A DNA stretch of 64,000 nucleotides, taken from assembly GCF_011602485.2 (NCBI RefSeq), contig NZ_CP050022.2, positions 2,872,001 to 2,936,000 on the forward strand, written 5' to 3'. Numbering within the stretch: position 1 is the stretch's first letter; each line of letters begins with the position of its first letter. Positions 42,629 through 51,510 of the stretch are shown in pieces. Origin of the DNA: Bradyrhizobium sp. 1(2017) (GTDB taxonomy: Bacteria > Pseudomonadota > Alphaproteobacteria > Rhizobiales > Xanthobacteraceae). The notes under the pieces are model-generated. The model was not told the DNA's origin. It was given only the letters and a program-made list of their open reading frames with translations, and ran no database searches. The position numbers and the translations under genes were made by a program.

Positions 42629-44986
42629 CTACTCGGCAACGACGTAAGTATAGAGCCCGATGCGGCCGTTCGCATCGATCTCCTTGTAGACGCCCTGAAT
42701 TTCCACATCGAACCCTGGAAACGTGTTGAAGCACGTCTCGAACATCCTGAGATAATCGATCATGGGCTTGGCCCGTTCGTTCAGCCTTTCGCCGGGGACG
42801 ATGGTGGCGATGCCGGGCGGATAGACCACGAAAGGCGTGGTGGCGATGCGGCCCGCGATCGCCTCGATTGGCAGATAGTCGACGTCGTTCTTGAACAGAT
42901 AGCGCGCGGCCTCGCGGGGCGACATCGCGATCTCAGGCATGTGCTCGGGCATGAACTGCCGCGCCTGCAGCGCGCTGACGTCGGCGGCGCGGAAGAAGCG
43001 ATGCATCTCGCCGCAGAGGTCGCGCAGCCGTGCACCGGCATAGCGCGCCTGCCGCCGCTGGTAGAATTCCGGGATGACGTCGGCCAACAGCGCGTTGTCG
43101 TCGTGCAGCTTCTTGAACGCGACAAGTCCCGAGATCAGCGTGCCGGCCTTGCTCGCCTCGACGCCGGGTGTGAGCAGGAAGAGCAGGGAGTTGAGGTCGT
43201 TTTTCTCCGGGACGATGCGGTTCTCGCGCAGATATTGCGCGACGACCGGCGCTGGGATGCCGTGTTCGGCGTAGGCGCCGGTGGTGCGATCGAAGCCGGG
43301 CGTGAGCAAGGTCAGCTTGTTCGGGTCGGTCATGGCAAAGCCTTCGGTGAGGCCGGGGAAGCCATGCCAGGCGCTGTCGGCAGAGAGCTGCCACCGCGCG
43401 GGATTGGTGGCGAGCTCATCGGTGGACAACGTTTCCCAGGCGACGTTGTGCGCGGCGCCGGGGCGGCTGACGTCGGGAATGGCGACGCGATCCGGAACGA
43501 ACGGCTCGAAGAACCACCGTCTATCGGGGTTCTGCTCCTTCTCCTCGAATTCTCGGCGCATCGCGCGAATCTTCTTGCGGAGCTCGATGCCGAGGCGGAT
43601 CGTGTCGTCCCACAGCACTTCGCCCGAGCGGCCCTTCATCATCTGCGCACCGACGTCGAGTGAGGCGAACAGTGGATAGAACGGCGACGTGGATGCATGC
43701 TGCATGAAGCTCTCGTTGAAGCGGCGGTGTTCGACGCGCCGCTTCTGGCCGCGGATGTGGCGGTCCTTGATGTGGATCTGCGAGGCCTGCGAGAAGCTTG
43801 CGAGCTGCTTGTGGGTCGACTGCGTCGCGATGATGCCGGGTGCCTCGGGGGGAAGATTGGCCAGGCCCATGGCGAAGCGGCCGGCATAGAGCGGGTGGAA
43901 CTTCATGAAGCCGGCCCAGGCCTCATCGAACAGGATGTAGTCGCAGAGATGGCCGATGCGCTTGAGGATCATCTCGGCGCTGTGGATCGTGCCGTCATAG
44001 GTGCATTGCTCGACGACGGCGACGCGGAACGGCCGTTCCTTGCGCCAGGCGTCCTTGTCCGTGACCAGGGGATGATGGCGGATCGTCTCGCGCAAGGCCT
44101 TCTCGTCCAGCAGGTCCCAGCGCATCGGGCCGATCAGGCCCCAAGCATTGCGGACGGTCGGCACGTAGATCGGGACGCCGCCATTGATCATCAGCGCGCC
44201 GTGATGGGCGGCCTTGTGGTTGTTGCGGTCGAACAGCACGAGATCGCCGTCGGTGACGAGGGCGCCGAGCGCGACCTTGTTCGAAGTCGAGGTGCCGTTG
44301 AGCACGAAATAGGTCTTCTCCGCACCGAAGATCTGCGCGGCCTCCTTCTGCGCCCTCAGCGCGGGACCTTCATGCGTGAGGAGGTCGCCGAGATCGAGCA
44401 CGGAATTGTCGAGGTCGTCGCGGAACACGGACTCGCCGAGATGCTCGACGAAGACCCGGCCGATCGGGCTGCGGTTGTAGAACACGCCGCCATTGTGCCC
44501 CGGGCAGGTCCAGAGCTGGTTGCCTTCCTCGGCATAGTCGACCAGCGCGCCGAAGAACGGCGTCTTCAGCGTCTCCGCATATTGCTTCAGCCGGCTGATC
44601 AGGTTCTTGGCGATGAAGGTCGGTGTTTCCTCGGACAGGAAAACATAGCCGTCGATGAAGTCGAGCACTTCGACCGGCAGATCCTCGAACCGCTTGCGGC
44701 GGATCAGGAGGATAATCGGGAAGTCGAGGCCGCGGCGCCGCATCAAGTTGATCAGCGCGGAAGTCTTGCCCTCGAGGCCCTTCTTGCCCCAGTCCACCAC
44801 CATGCAGCCGATCGCGGCGTCGGTCTGCACCGCCATCTCCGCGTCTTCCAGCTTGCGGGCCCGGACCACCTCGAAGCCGGAGCGCTGGATCTCCTCGATG
44901 ATCTGGTTGAAACGGACGCCTTCGAGATCGTCGGCGTCGAACACAGGTGCGGCGAACAGGAAGTTGAAGCGCTTGAAATAATCCAT
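42629..44986 (-). CDS. Orn/Lys/Arg decarboxylase, class III (inducible type)
   Basis: The 785-residue PLP enzyme has an N-terminal wing domain, an aminotransferase-like core and a C-terminal domain. The PLP lysine lies in ATQSTHKQLASFSQ. Its length agrees with the large bacterial ornithine, lysine or arginine decarboxylases (about 710-790 residues). The substrate cannot be fixed by eye; arginine decarboxylase is one option. It makes a polyamine and consumes a proton. The start ATG at 44986 gives MDYFKRFNF, typical for the family in Rhizobiales. Confidence 0.93.
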   Translation of the reverse strand: MDYFKRFNFLFAAPVFDADDLEGVRFNQIIEEIQRSGFEVVRARKLEDAEMAVQTDAAIGCMVVDWGKKGLEGKTSALINLMRRRGLDFPIILLIRRKRFEDLPVEVLDFIDGYVFLSEETPTFIAKNLISRLKQYAETLKTPFFGALVDYAEEGNQLWTCPGHNGGVFYNRSPIGRVFVEHLGESVFRDDLDNSVLDLGDLLTHEGPALRAQKEAAQIFGAEKTYFVLNGTSTSNKVALGALVTDGDLVLFDRNNHKAAHHGALMINGGVPIYVPTVRNAWGLIGPMRWDLLDEKALRETIRHHPLVTDKDAWRKERPFRVAVVEQCTYDGTIHSAEMILKRIGHLCDYILFDEAWAGFMKFHPLYAGRFAMGLANLPPEAPGIIATQSTHKQLASFSQASQIHIKDRHIRGQKRRVEHRRFNESFMQHASTSPFYPLFASLDVGAQMMKGRSGEVLWDDTIRLGIELRKKIRAMRREFEEKEQNPDRRWFFEPFVPDRVAIPDVSRPGAAHNVAWETLSTDELATNPARWQLSADSAWHGFPGLTEGFAMTDPNKLTLLTPGFDRTTGAYAEHGIPAPVVAQYLRENRIVPEKNDLNSLLFLLTPGVEASKAGTLISGLVAFKKLHDDNALLADVIPEFYQRRQARYAGARLRDLCGEMHRFFRAADVSALQARQFMPEHMPEIAMSPREAARYLFKNDVDYLPIEAIAGRIATTPFVVYPPGIATIVPGERLNERAKPMIDYLRMFETCFNTFPGFDVEIQGVYKEIDANGRIGLYTYVVAE

Positions 44987-45083
44987 TGTCTGTCCCGGAT
45001 GTGCGAGCGACACAGCTCTCTGCACATTTGATGACAGTTAGATGACGGTCATCGGATCCATGCGGCGATCGTGTGACGGGCGA

Positions 45084-47288
45084 TCAGTCCAGTAGCTTGT
45101 CCAGCGTGATCGGGAAGCGCCGGATGCGCTTGCCAGTGGCGTGATAGACCGCATTCGCGATCGCCGCAGGCACGCCGACGATGCCGATTTCGCCAAGGCC
45201 CTTGACGCCCAGCCTGTTGATCCGGTCGTCGGGCTCGTCGACGAAGATGACGTCGATGTCGTGAACGTCGGCATTTACGGGAATGTGGTACTCGGCGATG
45301 TTCGCGTTCATGATGCGGCCGAAGCGGTGATCCATCAACGTCTCCTCGTGCAGGGCCATCCCGATTCCCCAGACGACACCGCCCATGATCTGGCTGCGGC
45401 CCGTCTTGGTGTTCAGGATGCGCCCAGCGGCGACCGCGCTCACGACCCGCGTGACGCGAATGACGCCGAGCTCTTCGTCCACCTTGACCTCGGCGAAGAC
45501 GGCAGAATGCGTGTTGCGTGCGTGCGACTTGTCGTCGGCGAACTCGTTCAGCTTCTCTTTCTCGATCCGTTCGACCTGGCCATGGCGCATCGCATCAGCA
45601 ATAGATACGGACCGGCTGCGGTCGGCGGCCTTGGCGACGGTGCCGCCGAGGAGAACGATGTCTGGCGCATCGACGCCGGCGAGTGGCGAGGCGGGAATGG
45701 CCTTGGCATATCGCGCGAGTTCACGGCGAATCTCCTCGGCTGCTCCCAGCACGGCGTGGGCGCTCGAGGCGGCCATCCACGAGCCGCCTTCCACGGGTGC
45801 CTGCGGTAGAGACGAGTCCGCGAGCTTGACGCTGATGTTCTCGATCGGCAGCCCGAGGGAATCGGCCGCGACCTGCGCCACGATGGTGTACGTGCCGGTT
45901 CCGATATCGGACGCGGCGCAGGAGACCTCGGCATGACCATTGGCCGTCAGCACGATGCGGGCGGCGACCGGCATCTGCAGCGCCTCCCAAACCCCTGTCG
46001 CCATGCCCCATCCGACGAGTTCCTTGCCGTCGCGCATCGAGCGGGGGGCGGGTTTGCGGCGGCTCCAGCCGAAAGCTTCCGCGCCGCGGGCGTAGCAGTC
46101 GCGCAACTGCTTGCTGGTGTAGGGCAGGTCTCCGCTCTGGTCGCGATCCGAGTAGCACTTCAGGCGCAGCTCGACAGGGTCGAGCTTGAGCGCGACGGCC
46201 AATTCGTCCATGGCACATTCGAGCGCGCAAACGCCTGTGGCGGCACCGGGTGCCCGCATGTCGCAGGGAGTGGCGACGTCGAGTTGGGCGAGCTTGTGGG
46301 AAAAGTGGCTGTTGCGGCTCTCGTAGAGCTGCTCCGCCCAGCCGGTATCGTTGCGCGCGAAATCCTCATAGCGTGAGGTGACGGCAATGGCTTCGTGGGT
46401 GACCGCATCGAGCGTGCCGTCCGGCTTTGCGGCGAGCGCGACGTGCTCGATGGTCATGGGACGATAGCCCAGGCCGTACATCTGCTGCCGGGTCAGCACC
46501 ACGCGGACAGATCGCTTCAGTGCGAGCGCGGCAAGCGCTGCCAACACCACCTGATGCTGCGGCCGCAGGCCTGAACCGAAGGCGCCGCCGACATAGGGCG
46601 AGATCACGCGGATGTCGTCCGGCTTCTTGCCGAAAACGCTGCAGAGAAACTTCTGCACGTTCTGAACGCCTTGCGTCTTGTCGTAGACCGTGAGCCTGCC
46701 CCTGCCGTCCCAGACCGCCGTTGTCGCGTAGAGCTCCATCGGATTGTGATGCTCGCTCGGAATGACGTAGTCTGCCGCATGATGGACGGCCGCCCGCTTC
46801 AATGCTGCTGCGGCGTCACCACGCGGCTTGTGCGGTTGATCCACTTTGACAGCCTTGCCGCGTTCGGATTCGAGGTCGGTTGCAAACTCCTCCGGCTCAT
46901 ATTCAACGCGAACGCGTGTTGCGGCGAACTTGGCGGTCTCCCAGTCCTCGGCGACGACCAGTGCGATCGGCTGGCCGTTGAACTTGATCCCGTCGTCATA
47001 GAGTGGGCGGAAAGGCGAGCCCTTCTCGGGCGCCACCTCGTCCTTCCAGGCTTCGTCCTTGTCGGCGAGGGGCGGGCGATGCACATGGGTGAGCACGTCG
47101 ACGACGCCCTTCACCTTGAGTGCGTCGGCGGTGTCGAGCCGAGTGATACGCCCGCGCGGAATGGTGGCCTCGACGACGAAGCCGTGGAGGAGACGCTCTG
47201 CTGCGAATTCGCCGGCATATTTGGCGGAGCCTGTGACCTTTGCCCGGCCGTCGACGCGCGACGTTGGTGTTCCGACATAGGCGTTCAT
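45084..47288 (-). CDS. Aldehyde oxidoreductase molybdenum-binding subunit (PaoC/xanthine dehydrogenase family)
   Basis: The 734-residue large subunit carries the molybdopterin domain pattern: VGTPTSRVDGRAKVTGSAKYAGEF at the start, VGGAFGSGLRPQHQVVLAALAA, and a C-terminal GMALHEETLMD near the catalytic Glu. Size and neighbours match PaoC. It works with the FAD and 2Fe-2S subunits encoded directly upstream and should oxidise aldehydes with water as oxygen source. No maturation chaperone (PaoD/XdhC-like) is seen next to it. Confidence 0.92.
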   Translation of the reverse strand: MNAYVGTPTSRVDGRAKVTGSAKYAGEFAAERLLHGFVVEATIPRGRITRLDTADALKVKGVVDVLTHVHRPPLADKDEAWKDEVAPEKGSPFRPLYDDGIKFNGQPIALVVAEDWETAKFAATRVRVEYEPEEFATDLESERGKAVKVDQPHKPRGDAAAALKRAAVHHAADYVIPSEHHNPMELYATTAVWDGRGRLTVYDKTQGVQNVQKFLCSVFGKKPDDIRVISPYVGGAFGSGLRPQHQVVLAALAALALKRSVRVVLTRQQMYGLGYRPMTIEHVALAAKPDGTLDAVTHEAIAVTSRYEDFARNDTGWAEQLYESRNSHFSHKLAQLDVATPCDMRAPGAATGVCALECAMDELAVALKLDPVELRLKCYSDRDQSGDLPYTSKQLRDCYARGAEAFGWSRRKPAPRSMRDGKELVGWGMATGVWEALQMPVAARIVLTANGHAEVSCAASDIGTGTYTIVAQVAADSLGLPIENISVKLADSSLPQAPVEGGSWMAASSAHAVLGAAEEIRRELARYAKAIPASPLAGVDAPDIVLLGGTVAKAADRSRSVSIADAMRHGQVERIEKEKLNEFADDKSHARNTHSAVFAEVKVDEELGVIRVTRVVSAVAAGRILNTKTGRSQIMGGVVWGIGMALHEETLMDHRFGRIMNANIAEYHIPVNADVHDIDVIFVDEPDDRINRLGVKGLGEIGIVGVPAAIANAVYHATGKRIRRFPITLDKLLD

Positions 47289-47295
47289 CGGTCCC

Positions 47296-48312
47296 TCACG
47301 CGACCTTCTTGTGGGTTTGTGATTGCGGCGTGGCGCTTGTGGCCTGCATCAGCGTGCGCACAATGGCTCGACGCGCGAGCTCGATCTTGAATCCGTTGTG
47401 CGAATGAGCAACGGCTCCCTGCAGCAGCAGGTCGGCGGCGTGGCCGAAATGATCCGGTGTCGCCGCCTGGCCGCGCAATGCCGCTTCGGCCTCGAGGCTT
47501 CGCCATGGCTTGTGAGCCACGCCGCCGAGCGCCAGGCGCGCTTCGCCGATCGCGTTGCCCTCCAGTTCGAGCGCGGCCGCGACCGAGACCAAAGCAAAAG
47601 CGTAGGACAGGCGGTCGCGGATCTTGAGATAGCTGTAGTTTCGGGCAAGGCCAAGCGGCGGCAGCTCGATTGCGGTGATGATCTCTCCGCGGCCCAGAAT
47701 CGTATCGAGATGAGGCTTGTCGTCCGGAAGCCGATGAAAGTCGGTCAGCGCGACGGTGCGCGTACCGGTGGAACCCGCGATGTGCACGAGCGCGCCGAGC
47801 GCGGCCAGCGCCACGCTCATGTCGGATGGGTTCGTCGCGATGCAGGATTTGCTGGTGCCGAGGATTGCGTGGTTGCGGTTGAGGCCATCGAGTGCAGAGC
47901 AGCCCGTGCCGGGGCTTCGCTTATTGCAAGGCGTCGTGGTGTCATAGAAATAGGCGCAGCGCGTTCGCTGCATCAGATTGCCGCCCACCGAGGCCATGTT
48001 GCGCAACTGCGCGGAAGCGCCGGCCAGGATGGCGCTGGCGAGCAGGGGGTAGCGCTGTTCGATCAGCGGATGGTAGGCGAGATCCGAATTCGGCACCAAA
48101 GCGCCGATCCGCAGGCCGCCGTCGGCGGTCTCCTCGATGTCGCGAAGCGGCAGGCGCGATATGTCGATGAGCCGAGTGGGCCGTTCGACATCCTCCTTCA
48201 TCAGGTCGATCAGGTTGGTGCCGCCGGCAATCAACTTCGCGCCTGGATCGGCGATCAGCAGGCGAATGGCGTCGGCGATATCGGTGGCGCGGGAGTACTG
48301 GAAGTTGTTCAT
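47296..48312 (-). CDS. Aldehyde oxidoreductase FAD-binding subunit (PaoB-like)
   Basis: The 338-residue medium subunit has KLIAGGTNLIDLMKEDVERP (FAD site) and the loop CNKRSPGTGCSALDGLNRNHAILGTSKSCIATNPSD, which matches PaoB, the E. coli subunit that binds an extra [4Fe-4S] cluster through such a Cys-rich insertion. It passes electrons from the 2Fe-2S subunit to FAD. The start at 48312 overlaps the stop of the 2Fe-2S gene (ATGA), 7 bp precede the large subunit. Confidence 0.92.
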   Translation of the reverse strand: MNNFQYSRATDIADAIRLLIADPGAKLIAGGTNLIDLMKEDVERPTRLIDISRLPLRDIEETADGGLRIGALVPNSDLAYHPLIEQRYPLLASAILAGASAQLRNMASVGGNLMQRTRCAYFYDTTTPCNKRSPGTGCSALDGLNRNHAILGTSKSCIATNPSDMSVALAALGALVHIAGSTGTRTVALTDFHRLPDDKPHLDTILGRGEIITAIELPPLGLARNYSYLKIRDRLSYAFALVSVAAALELEGNAIGEARLALGGVAHKPWRSLEAEAALRGQAATPDHFGHAADLLLQGAVAHSHNGFKIELARRAIVRTLMQATSATPQSQTHKKVA

Positions 48313-48800
48313 GGCCGGCCCATTGCCTGCTGGATCGCGGCGACGATGTTCGGATAGGCGCCGCAGCGGCAGAGATTTCCGCTCATGAGCTCTCTGATCT
48401 CGTCGGCATCCCGGGCGTGACCTTCGGCCAGAAGGCCGGTCGCCGAGCAAATCTGTCCCGGCGTGCAATAGCCGCACTGAAAGGCGTCGTGGTCGATGAA
48501 GGCCTGTTGCAGGGGATGCAGCGCGCCATTCTTAGCCAAGCCTTCGATCGTCGTGATCTCGGCGCCATCCTTCATGACAGCGAGCGTTAGGCACGAATTG
48601 ACGCGCCGGCCGTCGATCAGAACGGTACAAGCGCCGCATTGACCGTGATCGCAACCCTTCTTGGTGCCGGTCAGTTCGAGATGATCGCGCAACGCGTCCA
48701 GGAGCGTAGTCCAGGGCATGAGATCGAGCTCGTGGCCGATGCCATTGACGACGAGACGAATGGGAATGCGTTCGGGAAGCTCATGCGTGGCGTCGCTCAT
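48309..48800 (-). CDS. Aldehyde oxidoreductase 2Fe-2S subunit (PaoA-like)
   Basis: The 163-residue small subunit has two 2Fe-2S sites: GCDHGQCGACTVLIDG (plant-ferredoxin-like) and CGYCTPGQIC with CRCGAYPNI. It is the first gene of the three-subunit operon. E. coli PaoA has a Tat signal; none is seen here, so this complex may be cytoplasmic. The ATG at 48800 was chosen; the longer open frame contains no coding-like text. Confidence 0.93.
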   Translation of the reverse strand: MSDATHELPERIPIRLVVNGIGHELDLMPWTTLLDALRDHLELTGTKKGCDHGQCGACTVLIDGRRVNSCLTLAVMKDGAEITTIEGLAKNGALHPLQQAFIDHDAFQCGYCTPGQICSATGLLAEGHARDADEIRELMSGNLCRCGAYPNIVAAIQQAMGRP

Positions 48801-48942
48801 GTCCTGCTCCCTGCGACGGCGACCAAGCCGAGACGTCAGCCGTGCTGACGCGGAGGCGCCGTCGCCTCCGCTTGCCATGGCGTCCAACGGACAACCAGCC
48901 GCTTGGTTCCTTGCCGAGATTATTGCACCCGCGATGAAGCGG

Positions 48943-49449
48943 TCAGCGTTTCGCCTCGCCGAACACCACCGTCGGCACCGCGCGGTTGACGATCTCGCGA
49001 AGTGCAAAGCTGGACTGCACCCGGGCGACGCGCGGCAGGCGCGACAGCTCGGTGCGGTGGATGCGCTCGAAATCCTGGATGTCGCGGGCGAGCACGATCA
49101 GAATGTAATCATCCATTCCCGACATCAGGAAGCAGCGCACGACGGAGGGGCATTTCACTACCTCCGCCTCGAACGCTTTCAGCGCATCGTCGCTCTGGCT
49201 CTCCAGCGCAATCCGGACCAGCACCGTCGTCGTGAGGCCGAACTGCGCCAGATCGAGCGCGGCCTGATAGGCCTGGATGTAGCCGTCGTCTTCCAGCGCC
49301 TTCTGCCGCCGTGCCATCGCCGTGCTCGACAGGCCGATCTTGTTGGCAAGCTCGGTGTGGCTGGCCCGCGCATTGGTCGTGAGTTCCGCGAGAATGGCGA
49401 GGTCTTTCCGGTCGAGGGCCAAGGTTTGGTTTCCAGCGTGAAAGGACAT
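48943..49449 (-). CDS. Lrp/AsnC family regulator of ald
   Basis: The 168-residue protein has an AsnC-type HTH (DLAILAELTTNARASHTELANKIGLSSTAMARRQKAL) and a RAM-type ligand domain (SVVRCFLMSGMDDYILIVLARDIQDFERI). It lies divergent from alanine dehydrogenase, which in many bacteria is controlled by an adjacent Lrp-type AldR. The effector is probably alanine or another amino acid (inferred). Confidence 0.93.
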   Translation of the reverse strand: MSFHAGNQTLALDRKDLAILAELTTNARASHTELANKIGLSSTAMARRQKALEDDGYIQAYQAALDLAQFGLTTTVLVRIALESQSDDALKAFEAEVVKCPSVVRCFLMSGMDDYILIVLARDIQDFERIHRTELSRLPRVARVQSSFALREIVNRAVPTVVFGEAKR

Positions 49450-49562
49450 TTCCGCGCCGGAAACCGGCGCGCGAGGCGCGAACCTAGCGGATTTTTGTTC
49501 GAAACCAAACCGTCGCCATCGCTACGATGATGAACGGAATCAATACTTTGAAGGAGCTGAGG

Positions 49563-50678
49563 ATGCGCGTCGGCGTTCCCAAGGAGATCAAGGTGCAGGA
49601 ATATCGCGTCGGGCTCACTCCGGGCGCGGTTCGTGATTATGCCGCGGCCGGCCACCAGGTGACGGTCGAGACCGGCGCCGGCAGCGGCATCGGTGCGTCC
49701 GACGACGTGTATCGGCGGGCAGGGGCGACGATTGCCGAAAGCGCCCGCGAAATCTTCGCCAAGTCCGACATGATCGTGAAGGTGAAGGAGCCGCAGAAGA
49801 GCGAATGGGTCCAGCTCGGCGAGAACCAGATTCTGTTCACTTATCTCCATCTTGCGCCGGATCCGGAGCAGGCCAAGGGCCTGCTTGCCTCCGGGTGCAC
49901 CGCGATCGCCTATGAGACCGTCACGGACCCAAGCGGTCACCTCCCACTGCTCGCGCCGATGAGCGAAGTCGCCGGCCGCCTTGCGATCGAGGCTGCCGGC
50001 GCCGCGCTCAGGCGGTCTGCCGGCGGCCGCGGTCTGCTGCTCGGCGGGGTGCCGGGCGTGCAGCCGGCACGGGTGGTCGTGCTCGGCGGCGGCGTGGTGG
50101 GAACGCAGGCGGCGCGCATGGCCGCAGGGCTCGGCGCCGAAGTCACGGTGATCGACCGCTCGATCCTCCGGTTACGCCAGCTGGATGATCTCTTCATCGG
50201 ACGCGTGCGTACCCGCTTCTCGACGATCGAATCGGTCGAGGAGGAGGTGTTCGCTGCCGACGTCGTGATCGGCGCGGTGCTGGTGCCGGGCGCAAGTGCG
50301 CCGAAGCTGGTCACGCGCGCGATGCTGAAGTCGATGCAGCCGGGCGCGGTTCTGGTCGATGTCGCGATCGACCAGGGCGGCTGCTTCGAGACCTCGCATC
50401 CGACCACGCACACGGAGCCGACCTACGAGGTCGACGGCGTCGTGCATTATTGCGTCGCCAATATGCCCGGAGCGGTGCCGGTGACCTCGAGCCAGGCGCT
50501 GAACAATGCGACGCTGCCGTTCGGGCTGCTGCTCGCTGGCATGGGCTTGGCCGCGGTGCAGGAGAATCCTCACCTGCGCAACGGCCTCAATGTCCATCGT
50601 GGCCGGATTACGAACAAGGCGGTGGCGGAGAGCCTCGGGCTGGAGTTTGCTCCGGTGGAGAGCGGGCTGGCGGCGTAG
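49563..50678 (+). CDS. ald: Alanine dehydrogenase
   Basis: The 371-residue protein has MRVGVPKEIKVQEYRVGLTP (substrate and NAD entry), a GGGVVGTQAARMAAGLGA dinucleotide motif and YEVDGVVHYCVANMPGAVPVTSSQALNN, a strong AlaDH signature. It converts L-alanine to pyruvate and ammonia with NAD. ATG 49563 is preferred since GGAG lies 8 nt upstream and it aligns with the usual start. The gene is divergent from an Lrp regulator. Confidence 0.95.
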   Translation: MRVGVPKEIKVQEYRVGLTPGAVRDYAAAGHQVTVETGAGSGIGASDDVYRRAGATIAESAREIFAKSDMIVKVKEPQKSEWVQLGENQILFTYLHLAPDPEQAKGLLASGCTAIAYETVTDPSGHLPLLAPMSEVAGRLAIEAAGAALRRSAGGRGLLLGGVPGVQPARVVVLGGGVVGTQAARMAAGLGAEVTVIDRSILRLRQLDDLFIGRVRTRFSTIESVEEEVFAADVVIGAVLVPGASAPKLVTRAMLKSMQPGAVLVDVAIDQGGCFETSHPTTHTEPTYEVDGVVHYCVANMPGAVPVTSSQALNNATLPFGLLLAGMGLAAVQENPHLRNGLNVHRGRITNKAVAESLGLEFAPVESGLAA

Positions 50679-50681
50679 CGA

Positions 50682-51317
50682 TTACGTTGGCTTTCGGTGA
50701 CGGGTGCCGAGCGCTGCCTCGATCGTCTCTGGGCGCTCAATTCGCTCGATCAGCATGTCGATGCGGTCTCCGCCCCAGAACAGCTCGCCGTTGAACACCA
50801 TGGTGGGCACGCCGAACACGCCCAGCGCTTCGGCCTCGTCGATGATGCGGTCATGCTCGGCGCGGGCAGGGCCGTTCGCATAGGCCTCGAATGCGCTCGC
50901 CGAGCCGCCGCACGATGTGATGACATCCGCGATCGCTGCGAGATCGTCGATCTCCAGCTCATGGCTCCAGAATTTGCGGAACACCGTCTCGTGGTAGGGG
51001 CGGAAGAAGCCGTGCCGCTGGGCGAACAGCATACCGACGCTAGAATAGAAGGCGTCGTAGATCCGCCGCGGCCCCTTCATGACGAGCCCTTGCGCATTGG
51101 CATAGCGCCGCGCGTCCATATAGGCGTAGCGCACCTTGCGCCAGAAATGCGGCGTGCGCTCCTCGACCTTCCCCATGAACTCGGCGATGCGTAGGGTGTA
51201 GGGCAGCCATTCGAGCGCGACGCCGTGCGTCTCTTCAAGCGCGAACAGCCGCTTATTCGCCACGAACGCGTAAGGACTCTTGTAGTCGGTGTAGACGCAG
51301 ACGATCGGCTTGGACAT
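50682..51317 (-). CDS. DsbA-like/2-hydroxychromene-2-carboxylate isomerase family protein
   Basis: The 211-residue protein has a thioredoxin fold with a Ser in place of the Cys pair (YTDYKSPYAFVANKRL), as in glutathione transferase kappa and 2-hydroxychromene-2-carboxylate isomerases. The tail GVFGVPTMVFNGELFWGGDRIDML matches the family's GVPTFV-type motif. It probably uses glutathione. The stop lies 3 bp from the ald stop, convergent. Confidence 0.88.
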   Translation of the reverse strand: MSKPIVCVYTDYKSPYAFVANKRLFALEETHGVALEWLPYTLRIAEFMGKVEERTPHFWRKVRYAYMDARRYANAQGLVMKGPRRIYDAFYSSVGMLFAQRHGFFRPYHETVFRKFWSHELEIDDLAAIADVITSCGGSASAFEAYANGPARAEHDRIIDEAEALGVFGVPTMVFNGELFWGGDRIDMLIERIERPETIEAALGTRHRKPT

Positions 51318-51380
51318 TGGCGAACTTCCTTTCGAACGAGCGGCATTGCCTGCGATGCGGGAGACTCATGCCGCATGTTC

Positions 51381-51460
51381 CGTCATTGCGAGCGCAGCGA
51401 AGCAATCCTGACTAGCTCCGCGGAAGGATTCTGGATTGCTTCGCTGCGCTCGCAATGACG
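51381..51460. repeat. 80-bp terminal-inverted-repeat element (MITE-like)
   Basis: The 28-bp ends (51381-51408 and 51433-51460, beginning CGTCATTGCGAGCGCAGCGA) are perfect inverted repeats around a 24-bp centre. Elements with these ends are common in Bradyrhizobium and Rhodopseudomonas as far as I recall. It has no coding content and could form a long RNA hairpin. Confidence 0.8.
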
Positions 51461-51510
51461 ACGTGGCAAGAGCGCAGCGTTACCGCTCAGCCGGTCCGCG
51501 GCGACAATAA

